Shown here piece after piece: positions 19,370 through 30,200 of a stretch of 64,000 bases of DNA (position 1 is its first letter; each line of letters starts with the position of its first letter). Origin of the DNA: Paracoccaceae bacterium (lineage in GTDB: Bacteria; Pseudomonadota; Alphaproteobacteria; Rhodobacterales; Rhodobacteraceae). The position numbers were made by a program, and so were the translations under genes. The stretch covers positions 1,598,136 through 1,662,135 of the forward strand of contig JAWPMR010000001.1 in assembly GCA_033344815.1 (NCBI GenBank), given 5' to 3'. The notes beneath the pieces were generated by a model. That model saw nothing but the letters and a program-made list of their open reading frames with translations, had not been told where the DNA came from and searched no databases.

Positions 19370-19443
19370 TGGAGCGGGCGGCGGGAATCGAACCCGCGTC
19401 ATTAGCTTGGAAGGCTAAGGTCTTACCACTACACAACGCCCGC
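19370..19443 (-). tRNA. tRNA-Gly (anticodon TCC), CCA encoded
   Basis: The reverse strand folds into a full cloverleaf. The acceptor arm pairs GCGGGCG (19437-19443) with CGCCCGC (19374-19380). The anticodon loop CTTCCAA has anticodon TCC (complement of 19409-19411), and the T-arm contains GGTTCGATTCC. The 3' CCA is encoded (19370-19372). Glycine identity follows from the anticodon. Confidence 0.97.
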
Positions 19444-19459
19444 TGAACGAAGTTAGGTA

Positions 19460-20751
19460 TTATTTCATAGCTATGTGGGCGTCAAGTGGCATCACTGAAT
19501 GATTGTGATTGTAGACTTGTTGACAGTCACTTTCGGCCGATTCTGTGGAAAAAAACAACGTGTTGCTGGCGCAGAAAGTTGCGGCTTGAACTGCACACGA
19601 GCGCCTTTCTGATTGGGCCTTTTGCGTTTGCTGCGGTGCGGGAAAGATCTTGGCCAGTTTGCGGAGGTTTTGGGCGGTTGCGGCGAGGAGGAATTCGTCG
19701 TTTGCGCCGCATGGGCCTCGTAATCGGAGGCGTCCCAAGCCAGGAATGCGTTTGAGGTGGGCAAAGAGCATCTCGACCTTTTTTCTCAGCTTCATCGAGA
19801 TGACGTATCGCTTGGTCTTGGCAATGTCGCGCGCAACCTGGCATGCGTCTTCGGTTTCTTCTCGAGTGATCTTGCGGGCATCGGCGTTCGGGCAGCACTT
19901 GGCTTTGGACGGGCAAGCCTGGCAGACCTCTTTGAGAGCACGATAGCGCGCAGTGCCTTTGCCAGTCGGCCCACGGTTCGGGTCGGAGTAGTTTCGGCGG
20001 AACTTCCTGAGGGCATGACCTTCTGGGCAGATGTATTGGTCGTTCTCCGCGTCCCATTCAAAGTGTGCACGAGACCAAGTGCCGTAGGCGGTGTCTGCAA
20101 TCAGCCGCTCCGGATGCAGATCGAAATTGGCCTTTGCCCGGTTGAGCATGGTCTTGGTAGATCCAACCTCGGCCTGGCGGATTGAGCGGGTGGCTTCCAC
20201 GTCGACAATGACGCCGTGGTTGTGTCGATCAGGTAGTTGTCCGAATAACTAAAGAACGCTGGGCAATTGCGTGCTACTGTCCGCTGGCTCGCCGGATCGG
20301 AATGCGAGGTGAACTTGGGCTGAACCTCGCTCGCTGCTCCGAATGCCGCCTCATCCAATGTGTCGAGATACGCGCGCACGGCACGCGGCGCGTCGGTTGG
20401 ATCAATGGTCAATGCGTCCCAATCTTCCTTGGGTGTCGAGTTCTGCTTGTTCGCATCGGCTTCGATCAGGCTGGCATCGATTGCCATGCGCTGGCCACTG
20501 ACGAGACCTTCCTCAATGCACCGTGCCACCGTTGTCTCAAATAGATGTCGGAGCAGTTCGCTCTCGCGAAAACGGCCATGACGGTTCTTGGAGAAGGTCG
20601 AGTGATCCGGAACGCGATCATTCAGATCAAGACAGCAAAACCACCGGTAGGCGAGGTTCAGATGCACCTCTTCACACAGCCGCCGTTCGGAACGGATGCC
20701 GAAGCAGTACACAACCAACAGCATTCGGATCAGAAGTTCAGGGTCGATGAT
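19460..20751 (-). mobile_element. IS1182-family transposase remnant (frameshifted, 5'-truncated)
   Basis: Two frames together give most of an IS1182-type transposase. The N-terminal part (20751 to about 20226) reads IDPELLIRMLLVVYCFGIRS, CEEVHLNLAYRWFC, PDHSTFSKNRHGRFRES and AIDASLIEADANKQNSTPKE. The C-terminal part (to 19460) has ADTAYGTW, a Cys-rich segment (CQACPSKAKC) and LFAHLKRIPGLGRLRLRG. One missing base near 20221-20226 breaks the frame where IDTHNHGVIVDVEATRS is expected. The first 60 or so residues are absent, and a stop plus a hairpin precede IDPELL. The element is inactive. Confidence 0.88.
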
Positions 20752-20762
20752 CTACTGCCATG

Positions 20763-20784
20763 GAAAACCGCCCCATAAGGCGGT
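20763..20784 (-). terminator. Hairpin with T-run facing the IS remnant
   Basis: On the - strand ACCGCC, a 6-base loop and GGCGGT (20784-20767) are followed by TTTT. This is a plausible intrinsic terminator for transcription running leftward. It lies exactly at the truncated 5' edge of the transposase, so it may be left over from the sequence into which the element was joined. Confidence 0.45.
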
Positions 20785-21210
20785 CTGACCGGACGCTCAC
20801 GCAGGAAGTGACCGACGCGCCATTGTTGCAGGTACTGACCCACAGAAGGATTCCGGTTTGTCGAGGCACACCAAATACTTCCACCGACAGATAGTCGATC
20901 TGACCCTGCCAACGTCCGCTTCAGGCTGACTGCTGTCATCTGACAGTTTCCGTCAGGAGTTGCGAACTGGTCGAACTGTTTAAGCGGGAGCTATGCGCAG
21001 ATAGCGACCTTTGCAAAGTTTGGCCCGTTTCCCGACAGCGGACTTTCGTGTTGCGTGCGGCGAATGACGGGTGAGAGACCAACGTACTGGATGCTGCACC
21101 GCGCACCAACGTCCGCTAATTTGGCTATCGCCCAAAGAAACGACAAGATCAGACTGGTTTCTGAAAAAGGCTTATGTCATCCTTCTCCTTGATGATTTGG
21201 AGGAGATTTT
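20785..21210. other. Non-coding spacer upstream of the DUF1254 gene
   Basis: No gene is recognised here. GGAGGA stands just before the ATG at 21211 and supports that start. The stretch around 21030-21070 resembles decayed low-complexity intergenic sequence seen again near 22560 (shared TGCGGCGAA). Confidence 0.4.
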
Positions 21211-22224
21211 ATGGTTTGTCGTACTGTGGTCTCAATTTCGGTGGCACTTGGCCTCGTGCTAGGCACGTCGTTATTCGCTCAAGAGCGCGTAAACGTCAGA
21301 AATTTCCCACAGGCAGAGACAGAGACATATTTCAAGGCAATCGTCGCGCAGGGCGCCTTGGGCGAAATGACTCACGAACGTGAGTTGACTCCGATTGACG
21401 CTCAAACAGTGGTGCAAATGAACCGGGACACGCTATATTCAAGCGCCGTATTTGACTTGTCGGAACCAGTAACGATCACAGCGGAAAACGACGATGGCAG
21501 ATTTCAATCATTCTTGATCATCAACCAGAAGAACTTTGTAAAAGGTGTCGAACACGCGCCCACCTCCTTCGAACTGACACAAGAGCGAATGGGCTCGCGC
21601 TATGCCACCGTGCTTGTGCGAACGCTAGTGGACATAAACAATGACGCTGACATCAAGCTGGCACACGCCGCACAAGACAGTATTTCTGTTAGCCAGTCAG
21701 ACCCGGGCTCGCTAGAGCTCACGGATTGGGACAAGACAACCCTTGACGACTTGCGTGCCAAGCTCAAACCACTTGCCGAGTACGAACCGGATACATTTGG
21801 AAGGTTCGCCGATGAAAATGAGATTGACCCCGTCAACTTCCTGATCGGAACTGCCATTGGCTGGGGTGGAAACCCTCGCGAAGCGGCTGTTTATTTTCCG
21901 TCGGTCCCTGACCAGAATAATGGCAAGCAAGCCTTCACGATGACCATGAAAGATGTCCCGGTTGATGGCTTCTGGTCACTGAGCGTCTACAACAAAGACG
22001 GCTTTTTCGTGGAAAACGAACACGACGCTTACACTGTGAACAACCTAACAGCACAAACCGAGGAGGATGGTAGCGTGATAATCCACTTCGGTGGCGACCC
22101 TGACCAACCAAATTACCTCTACTTACCTGAAAACTGGAAGTATCTGATGCGTCTCTACCGTCCCGAACAAGAGATCATCGATGGTAGCTGGGAGATGCCT
22201 CAGCTGGTGGCGGTGAACCCATAA
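21211..22224 (+). CDS. Exported DUF1254/DUF1214 domain protein
   Basis: This 337-aa protein has a signal peptide (TVVSISVALGLVLGTSLFAQ). The N-terminal domain (residues about 30-130, ELTPIDAQTVVQMNRDTLYS) is DUF1254 and the C-terminal one (about 225-337, PVDGFWSLSVYNKDGFFVEN then YLPENWKYLMRLYRP) is DUF1214. The family is common and usually periplasmic; its biochemical role is not established. It stands alone between IS debris, with a possible terminator after it. Confidence 0.85.
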   Translation: MVCRTVVSISVALGLVLGTSLFAQERVNVRNFPQAETETYFKAIVAQGALGEMTHERELTPIDAQTVVQMNRDTLYSSAVFDLSEPVTITAENDDGRFQSFLIINQKNFVKGVEHAPTSFELTQERMGSRYATVLVRTLVDINNDADIKLAHAAQDSISVSQSDPGSLELTDWDKTTLDDLRAKLKPLAEYEPDTFGRFADENEIDPVNFLIGTAIGWGGNPREAAVYFPSVPDQNNGKQAFTMTMKDVPVDGFWSLSVYNKDGFFVENEHDAYTVNNLTAQTEEDGSVIIHFGGDPDQPNYLYLPENWKYLMRLYRPEQEIIDGSWEMPQLVAVNP

Positions 22225-22235
22225 CACTTTGCCGG

Positions 22236-22259
22236 ACCCGCTTTGCTTTAGGGTTTTTT
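22236..22259 (+). terminator. Weak intrinsic terminator after the DUF1254 gene
   Basis: ACCC (22236-22239) can pair with GGGT (22251-22254) across a T-rich loop, directly followed by a run of T (22254-22259). The stem is short, so support comes mainly from the position 12 bases after the stop and the T-run. Confidence 0.4.
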
Positions 22260-22966
22260 GCAGTAGTGGCACCTATTGCATTTGATGGCCGTCCTGCTGA
22301 GCCAGAGACAAAAAAAGTCGAACATTATCGGCCGAAATAACAAAAACAGACATTGGCGCAGCCGCAGCGAAAGGCGGGAAAGTCCCGCATTGAGTGAGTT
22401 CGCGACCCGCGTAGTGAAGGTCCGCTATCGTAAATTCGCGTCTAAGACCATGGGTCTGCTTTGGGCTGCCTGCCGCCATCTGGCAGCAGGTTCCCGACGC
22501 GGATTCGCTGCAAGCCTGCTGCTGCATCGCCGCAAGTCCGATGTGAGCCCAACCTGATCTTTGCATGCAGTGCGGCGAACGGCGGACTACACTGTCACAA
22601 TCCAATCCTACAGAACCAAAACACGCAACTAGTCAACGGACGGATTTGCCCTTCTCACCCAAGCCGACCAGCCCTGAGTTGAATGCACGCTAGGGCTCAC
22701 AATCACCCGTTTTGGGAAAGAGCTAGTTTTGCCAAAACAGATGAGATGCGACCGTCGCGTCGCAACTATCAAGCCGCTCAAAAACACCAGCAACCAAGAC
22801 TCAAACCTTACGTCCCAGCTTTGGCAATAGTTTTTTTGCCGAACACGGCGCGAATTACCCATGTGACGCAAGTGCCAGAAAGGACCCAAAACCAATTCTA
22901 CGGATTTGAGCGACGCCATCGCGCTCTTTGCTGTCTTGGGTGATTACGCAACGCATCAATCCTATA

Positions 22967-23236
22967 CTACCAATTTCGTAAGCCTTCAATTATCTGTCCT
23001 TTTGGCATTTCGATGTACCACTCGATTGCCATCGCTTGACTTTCTGGCAAATAATGAATGCGGCGAGCATGGTTCCAGACGGTTCGAAAATACTTGAGCA
23101 CATGATTGGGACCAGAAGGCGTGCTGGCCATTGCGCGATGTCGCTCTGCCAACATCGACGTTGAAATCTCATCCACAGCCCTGGCCAACGTGCAGGACGC
23201 GTCCCTCCCCCTAACTCTCCTCCCGAAATTTTTCAC
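22967..23236 (-). pseudogene. Possible tyrosine-recombinase (integrase) remnant
   Basis: The 89-residue frame contains NHVLKYFRTVWNHARRIHYL followed by PESQAMAIEWY. This resembles the core-binding segment of tyrosine integrases (repeated pattern of Y/F-R-x-x-x-N-x-A-R, then LPxxP and an aromatic WY). The catalytic domain with its Arg, His and Tyr residues is missing. The match is by pattern only. Confidence 0.4.
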
Positions 23237-23264
23237 CCAAGCCCCGGCCTAAAGGAAAACTCCC

Positions 23265-23345
23265 ATGAAACTCAGTGTATTTGGTGCCGCTGGCGCTATC
23301 GGCTCTCGCGTGGAAGTCACTCGGCGGCGGCCTGTTTTTTTATAA
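23265..23345 (+). pseudogene. Truncated NAD(P)-binding Rossmann-fold protein (26 codons)
   Basis: ATG at 23265 is preceded by AAAGGAAA. The frame reads MKLSVFGAAGAIGSRV, a perfect start for an NmrA/SDR-type nucleotide-binding fold (GxxGxxG), and then runs into unrelated sequence and a TAA. It is the cut-off front end of a gene, with its translation signals intact. Confidence 0.6.
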
Positions 23346-24202
23346 TTGCGGTCTACTTTTTCCGCCTTCGCTGCCAGCGCATCCTCTGGAATGGATCGGA
23401 CTGACGGACTGAGGCACTTAGAGAACCCTTGGCAACTGGACACGAACAGCACCTTCAGTAAAGCCCATCACTTCTCCCATAAGAATTCTATCAAGACGTC
23501 GAATTTGTCCAAATTTCCGACCCAACATTTGTGTATCGAAATAACCAAGCCTCCTACACGAAAGTTCGTCAAAAGTTTCCGATTTCAATCCTGGATATTG
23601 TGAGCAGAACTGGCACGTTAAACTTGGGCCAGTCAGACGCGCGTATGCCTTGGGCATGTAGATCCGGCTTCGCAAGTGACCGGCCCTGCCAGACAAGAAA
23701 GATGTTGGTGGGCGCCGACTGTTGAACAGCCTCTTTGTCTGATTTGCTCGAAGCCCAGCGCTCGGATACGGCACCAGCGACGTCTCATCTGTTCCAGTGC
23801 CTTTTGATGAATGCCAAGTCTCCACGGCTATTTGGTTCCATGGCAGCATCGATGTCCACGCTGCTTGAAGCGAGTTTGACCGCGCAGGTGAGCCGATACG
23901 ATACACGGGGACAGAGCAGGTTTTAACGATCAGGAACCGTTTAACACGACTAAGGCAACAGGTCTGCACGAACCGCTAGAACATTGGCCGGTGGTGGCAC
24001 CCGAAATGGCCACAAACAGGTCTGGCACCGGCCCAAACTGTGTTGACACAACGTTAACGGCTAAATAGCCTCATTCGAAATAATAATTAAATTCATAGAG
24101 ATGCTCCCCAATGCGGGATCTCGCAAAGCCATTTTTATAACCCGGGCTGACGTTGCCGAGTAATTTGACCTCGGAAAAAATACCCCGGACAGGGAGACAG
24201 TC

Positions 24203-27200
24203 ATGGCCCTTTCGTATTTCGGCAGCAACTATAATGTCGTCGCCACCACGGTAACTTTTACACCAAAAGACAGCCAGTTTGGCCCCGGCGCCGGTGGTGA
24301 TCCGATCGAGCCCATGTTCTTTGGCATCGGCGGTGATGAATTACGAACGACCCCGTTCAGTGTCGGCGGTCCCGTGGTGCTTGATTTGCCCTTTCTGGGC
24401 GAGACCGAGGTACTGCGGGCGCGATTATTCGGCGAGTTGGGCGCGCGTCTGGGCCTCGAGATAATCGCCGGGCTGGAGAAAGGCGCAGACGACCCAGACG
24501 ATCCTGAAATTATCACAGCGGGCCAGATCGCTGCCGTTTTACCTTACGATTTGGTGGTGGCCTATCCCACGCTTGCACCGGATGTTGCTTCAGGCGATCT
24601 GGTTGATCTGTTTTTTGATACGAATTTCAATCCTGGTGCAAGTTCTGATACCGGGTTTCAGACCCGGTTTCCCAGTCTGATTTTTGAGATGAACCTGATC
24701 AACGAGCTTGATGTCGTTCTTGGGGCTGAGGTCGGTGTGCTCGGGGCGAACACAACGTTCACGCCTGTTGATTTCGAAGCCTCTTCATCGATTCCGCTGA
24801 TTTCTGTGGATACCGCGCGTACGGATGACGAGGGCGGTGCGGACCCGCTCAACATACTGGGCGTCGGCACACAAACGATTATCAGCCTTCTGGGTCTTGA
24901 TCCGATCGAGAACGAAAACGGCGAGTTCGCTGGCATCTCCGTGCCGCTCAATGCCTTTTTTGACACAACCCTGCCGTCGGACCGCGCGGGTAGCGACACC
25001 GATGTGACCGGCGAGCAACCCACCGGCCGCGTGCCCGAGCGCCCCGAGATCGACATCGGCCGGATCGAATTATTCGTACCCAACATCAACGTCACGTCCA
25101 AGGAAGTTGACGGCGTTTACGTCGCTGATCCCGATAAGCGCGTGGTCAACGGCGTGATACAGGACGATGAAACGGGCCGCGGCGACAAGGATGATCTGGC
25201 AGCACTGGTTCTGGATCTGGATGGCCTTACCACGCTTGCCACCGGCGGGGCCTTTCCACCACTTGAATTGGGGTGGGAGCTCTTTAACAGCAACAATGGC
25301 GAAAGCGACGAGGACGCCAGCCCCTTTGAGTTGGCCATCGATTTCTACTATAACTTGCTTGACGTGGAACTTCGTGCCGCTTTCCCACTGGCGCAAGAGT
25401 TCGAACTGACGCCTGAAATTGCAACAAAAGTATCGTTCTTCGAGACGACGCCGGAGGGCGAAAAGGGCGACGCGGTTGCCGTACAGGTCGCGCAGACGAA
25501 AAAGCAATTGCTCTTTGATGCATCCGGTTCGTTTACCAGCGATGCTGTGGCGCAGCGGTTGTCGGAACTGGCCGCCCAATCCACGCAAGTGGCGCGCGAC
25601 ATCGCGTTATTCGTTGACCTTGAGCGCGCCATTCCCGGTGCCTTTACAGGCGACGTGGGGGGCGTATCAGGCGTGCTGGGCATCAGCCGCGATGGCGGGG
25701 CGTTCCAGCCGCTGGATGCTTTGGGCGATACGCCTATCATCGAATCCGCGCCACAACTGGGCGAAAACCAAAATGTCGACCTTGATCTGACCGGCGTGCA
25801 GTTTGGCTATATCATCAGCAGCCAGATCGACGGGCCAGAAACGACCGAAGTTATCCCGTTGGACTTTGACCCGGACGCGACCGTCTTTCGTCTGGTGGAT
25901 GTTGAAACACCGGCGGGGTTGACCGAAACTGATTTCCTGACCGATCTGTCGGCCCTGAATGTGGTCTATGGCGGTGAGCAGATCTTCGTCGAGGTCGAGA
26001 CCGAGGCGCGCCCAATCATACGGAGCAAGACCGGGTTGGAGTTCGATCTGTCTCTTTTGCTGTCGGGACTGGAGTTCGAAGCCGGGTTCAACGCCAGCGT
26101 CGATCTGGGACCTTTCTCGGTTGGGGTCGGCCTTGACCTGGGCGTTGGGCCACTGTTTGACGAGATCATTCCGCTGTTTAATGCGGATATCATTACGCTA
26201 TTTGACGAGACATTCTCGATCACTGACAGCCGGACGACCTCATCCTTTTTGCTGGGCGGCGATGAGGCTCAGGGCGAACTTGCGCCGGGTGCCATTGTCG
26301 GTACGGAAGATGACGACAAGGTAGCCGCGGACGAGATCGACCCTGTCGCCGTCGCCGATGCGACACAGCAAGCCGCCGACGCTCAGGTCGTGATCGATGA
26401 AACCACACCGTTGATTCCCCCGGCCATTGCTGCCGTGCCCCCTGCTGAGGCTCAGTTAGCACAGGCAAATGCGGTGGAGGCGGTCGCCCAAGCGACCTTG
26501 CAGCGCAATATTCAGTTGTTCAACTTTGGCCTTATCACCGCAGCACAACTTCAGGAAAGCAGGGATGCTTTCGAGCAGGCGCAAGCTAACACCGCAAATG
26601 CACTTGCAGTGCGCAATGCACTTGTGGCTGAGCGTGACGGCCTGATCCAAACGCTCAATGATGCAAACGCTGATCTGGCGGAGGCCGAACAGATACTGGC
26701 CGACTTGAACGGAAACCCTGAGTTGCTGGGCACAGCGCAAGCTGATGTTATCGTCGGGCTTGCAGGTGACGATCGGTTGTTGGGTCTGGAGGGCGATGAC
26801 ACGCTGTTTCCGGGCGAGGGCGCGGACAGCGTTGACGGAGGCGCGGGCATTGATCTGGTAGATTTCAGTGATTTGAACGGCCAGGTTCTGACCACAGCTT
26901 ACGCGGGTCTGCTGCCGTCGGGCGCGCGCGCGGGGGTTGATGCAACGCTGGATGGCGGGATTGAGACCGTAGCCGAAGTGACCAGCGCTGGTACCGCAGG
27001 CGCGATCACAGAAGTCAGCAACGTGGAGCGTTGGCGCCTGACCGATTCAGCCGATGTCTTGCGGATGCAGATATTGGTCGGGCCCGAACTGGATACATTG
27101 CGTGAGGTCGCGCTGCTGGGCGGTGACGATGTGGTCGAGGTCTCCGGGCTTGCTCTGCGCAGTGTAGATGCCGCGCCTATGACCGTAGATCTGGGCGATG

Positions 27201-30200
27201 GCGACGACCTGTTCACCATAGCGAACAGCGGCGGTCTGGCGGATCTTGCGCCGGGCATGACCCTCTTGGGCGGAGCGGGTACGGACACCCTCGCCTTGAC
27301 CGGAGACGTGGATTTACAAGTGCCTTCAGGGCCGCTTGGCGCAACCTTTACCGGGTTCGAGAACATTATCCAGTTGGGCAGCGGTGCCGCAACTTTGGCG
27401 GGTGATGACGGGGCCAACAGGGTACAAGATGGCTCAGGCGATGGCGTTCTGATCGGACGCGGCGGCGTGGATACTCTGCTGGGCGGTGGTGGCAATGACC
27501 GTCTGATCGGGGGTCTGGGCGCGGATGTGCTGGACGGTGGTTCCGGGACAGATACGGTCAGCTACGCCGACAGCACCACATCGATTTTTATCCGCGAAGT
27601 GCCCGGCGCTCAGATGCTGGGCTTTCGTGGCGAGGCACAGGGTGATGTGCTCATCAACATCGAACGGATCGAAGGCTCGGCGTTCAACGATCTGTTCCGT
27701 GGCGGCGACCGCAGCATGACCATTGAGGGCGGCGCGGGTGATGACCGTATCGTCGCAGGCGCTGGCAACGATACAATTTCTGGACAAGACGGCAACGACC
27801 TGCTCTTGCGCGCCGAAGAGGGGCAAGTCTTCGGTACTAACACATTTGATGGCGGCGACGGGTTTGACTTGCTGGGCGGATTCGAGGGCGGCGTGCGTTT
27901 CGCCACCGGATCTGTCACTGGGACTGTGCGCTTTGTTGACCGCGATCCACGCGGTATCTTACCTTTTCAAGACAATAACATAGATCGCACCGGGACATTC
28001 ACCTATACCTCACCGGTAGAGCAGTTCCTGCGCGTGCGCATGGCCGATGGTGTGGCCCAGATGGTCGAGGATGACCTCAACAGCAATGCCATCTTCACCA
28101 GTGTCAGCGTGTTGGGCCGCTACAACTACACCGAGTTTGGCTTGTTCAACATACCAACGGACTGGCGCAATGTGAACATTCAAACCTTTGAGCAGTTTGG
28201 CTTCACGCGCGCATCATTGCTGGCTTCGAGCAACGATTTCGTAGATGGAACCGGTCGGGATTCGCTGAATACCTTCATCGCCGATGCCGTCAGCGGCCTG
28301 TCGTCCAGCGAAATTGTCTCGAGCTTTTATTCGTCCGACATCCGCTCCATCGGTTCCTTGTCCTCTAACGAGCGTATCCTGTCGACCGATACTTTCACCA
28401 ATGTAGAAGGCATTATCGGCACCGCGCAGGACGACGAGCTTTTCGGTGCTGGCGCTGATGAGGCGTTCTACGGCAACGGTGGGGACGACTACATCGAGGC
28501 CGCAGCGGGCGATGACATTCTGGGCTTTGGTGAGGGCCAGGCCCTGCGGGATCTGACCGATCCACCCGGCGAAACCGCTGTTCCAACCTTTGGTCGGCGC
28601 GGCGGGACAAATGCGCCACAGAACAACCCCACCATTCTTGAGCGTCTCCGGACTCTGGACCCTGACGACAATGTGGCGAGCGCATCGCGCGTGACCCTGA
28701 CGGGCGACGTCGACGGTGCCGGAAATACCCGCGTTGACTGGGGCTCGTTTCTCTGGGGCGGCAACGGGATCGACACGCTGGATCTACGCTTTGACCGGGG
28801 CCTCAACTTCTTGCCGACAGATGGGCCAGCGGCCCGCGCCATCGTCGATCTGGACGTGGCACCCACCAACACCACAATCAACACCTTCACCGGGGAACGT
28901 GTCGTCTATGGCACCGCAGTCTTTACCAACCCGGGTGAAGACGCGAGCGCAAGGGGCTCTTACGTCAATGCAACGCTTTATGGCATCGAAAACGTGCTGG
29001 GCACGGCGAACGATGACATCATAAGCGGCGACGGGCGCGACAACCGCATTGAGGGCGGCGGAGGAGCCGACACCATGGACGGGCGCGGCGGCACGGATAC
29101 GGCCAGCTACGCGCTAGCGTCCGAAGGCATTGCGTTGAATCTGCTGCGCGACGGTGCTGGCGTCCGGCTGGACAACACGGGCGGTGGCACAGGCGACGCT
29201 GCGGGTGATACGGCGGTCGGCTTTGAGACCTATGTCAGCACTGACTTTGGGGATACGGTGACGGTAACGGGGGCCGTGGACGTGACATCGGCCACCATTA
29301 CGATTGACGTCGACCATGTGTTTCCGGCCGTTACCATACCTGACCCGGACCCGCTGTTGGACGTTACCCTGCCGGAAGAGACGAAAACCTTCAGCGAAAC
29401 TGTTGCGGTCTATGACGAGCTGGCGACCCCCCTGGCACCCTTGGTTACACTGTCGCTGGGTGCTGGAGATGATGTGCTGACGGCGGATGCAGGCGCTCCG
29501 GTCGCTGCTGATCTGGGCGAAGGAGCTGATACGGCGCATCTTTCCGGCGTAGGTCACGATATCGACCTTGGCCTTGGTGACGATATGGTCACCATTGCTG
29601 AACTACCCGATGCTGCACTGACGGGACACTCGGAGTTCGAACGCACCACGTTCATCGATGGCGGAGAGGGCGTGGATACAGTGATTTTCGCGCCGGATGC
29701 GTTTGTCAGCCTTCGCTCGGATGGCGCAGGCCGCGCAGTGGTTACCGTCGATGCCACGCCAAGCCAGATTGAGACCTCTGCGGTCATAGCCGGGCGCAGC
29801 TTCACCCAATCCGACTCGGAAGGTCCCAACCGCACATCGGTTTTTGACGGTCCCGTGGACCTGACGCAAGAAGACGCCTATTTTGCGGCACTGGAGGATG
29901 CCACCGCATCCCCGGCCATTTACGACCTGACCAATATTGAGTTCATCGAGATTGCAGGCGAGCGGATACGCCTCAACGCAGCCGATCCGGTGGTAGATGC
30001 CGACAAGACGTTGGCGATTACGGAGGACGCGCGCGATCCCTTCGATCTGGGCATCAACGTCTCGGCAGCAGAGCGCACAGCAAGCGCGACGTTCCGCATA
30101 GAAACACTGCCAGAGACAGCGCAGATCGCCCTGCCCGCTGCTGGCGCGGTGGCCGTCGGCGACATCCTCTCCGCCGATGAGTTGGAAGCGCTGCAGGTTA

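Larger units (their letters stand above)
22260..24202. other. Degenerate region of about 1.9 kb with gene fragments
   Basis: Apart from the two fragments listed separately (possible integrase and Rossmann-fold N-terminus) no gene is recognised. Open frames are short or without family resemblance, for example 23418-23969 on the - strand. The last 150 bases become A+T-rich and presumably contain the promoter of the giant RTX gene, whose ATG at 24203 has AGGGAGA upstream. Confidence 0.5.

Noticed and set aside
19370-19443. tRNA-Gly as attachment site of the accessory region
   Set aside because: The accessory DNA lies on the 5' side of the tRNA, no integrase is adjacent and no repeat of the tRNA end was found.
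22273-22605. 110-codon - strand open frame after the DUF1254 gene
   Set aside because: Reads as decayed intergenic sequence with no domain, ribosome site or sensible composition.
23418-23969. 183-codon - strand open frame
   Set aside because: No recognisable domain and unusual residue mix; lies in a region of gene fragments.
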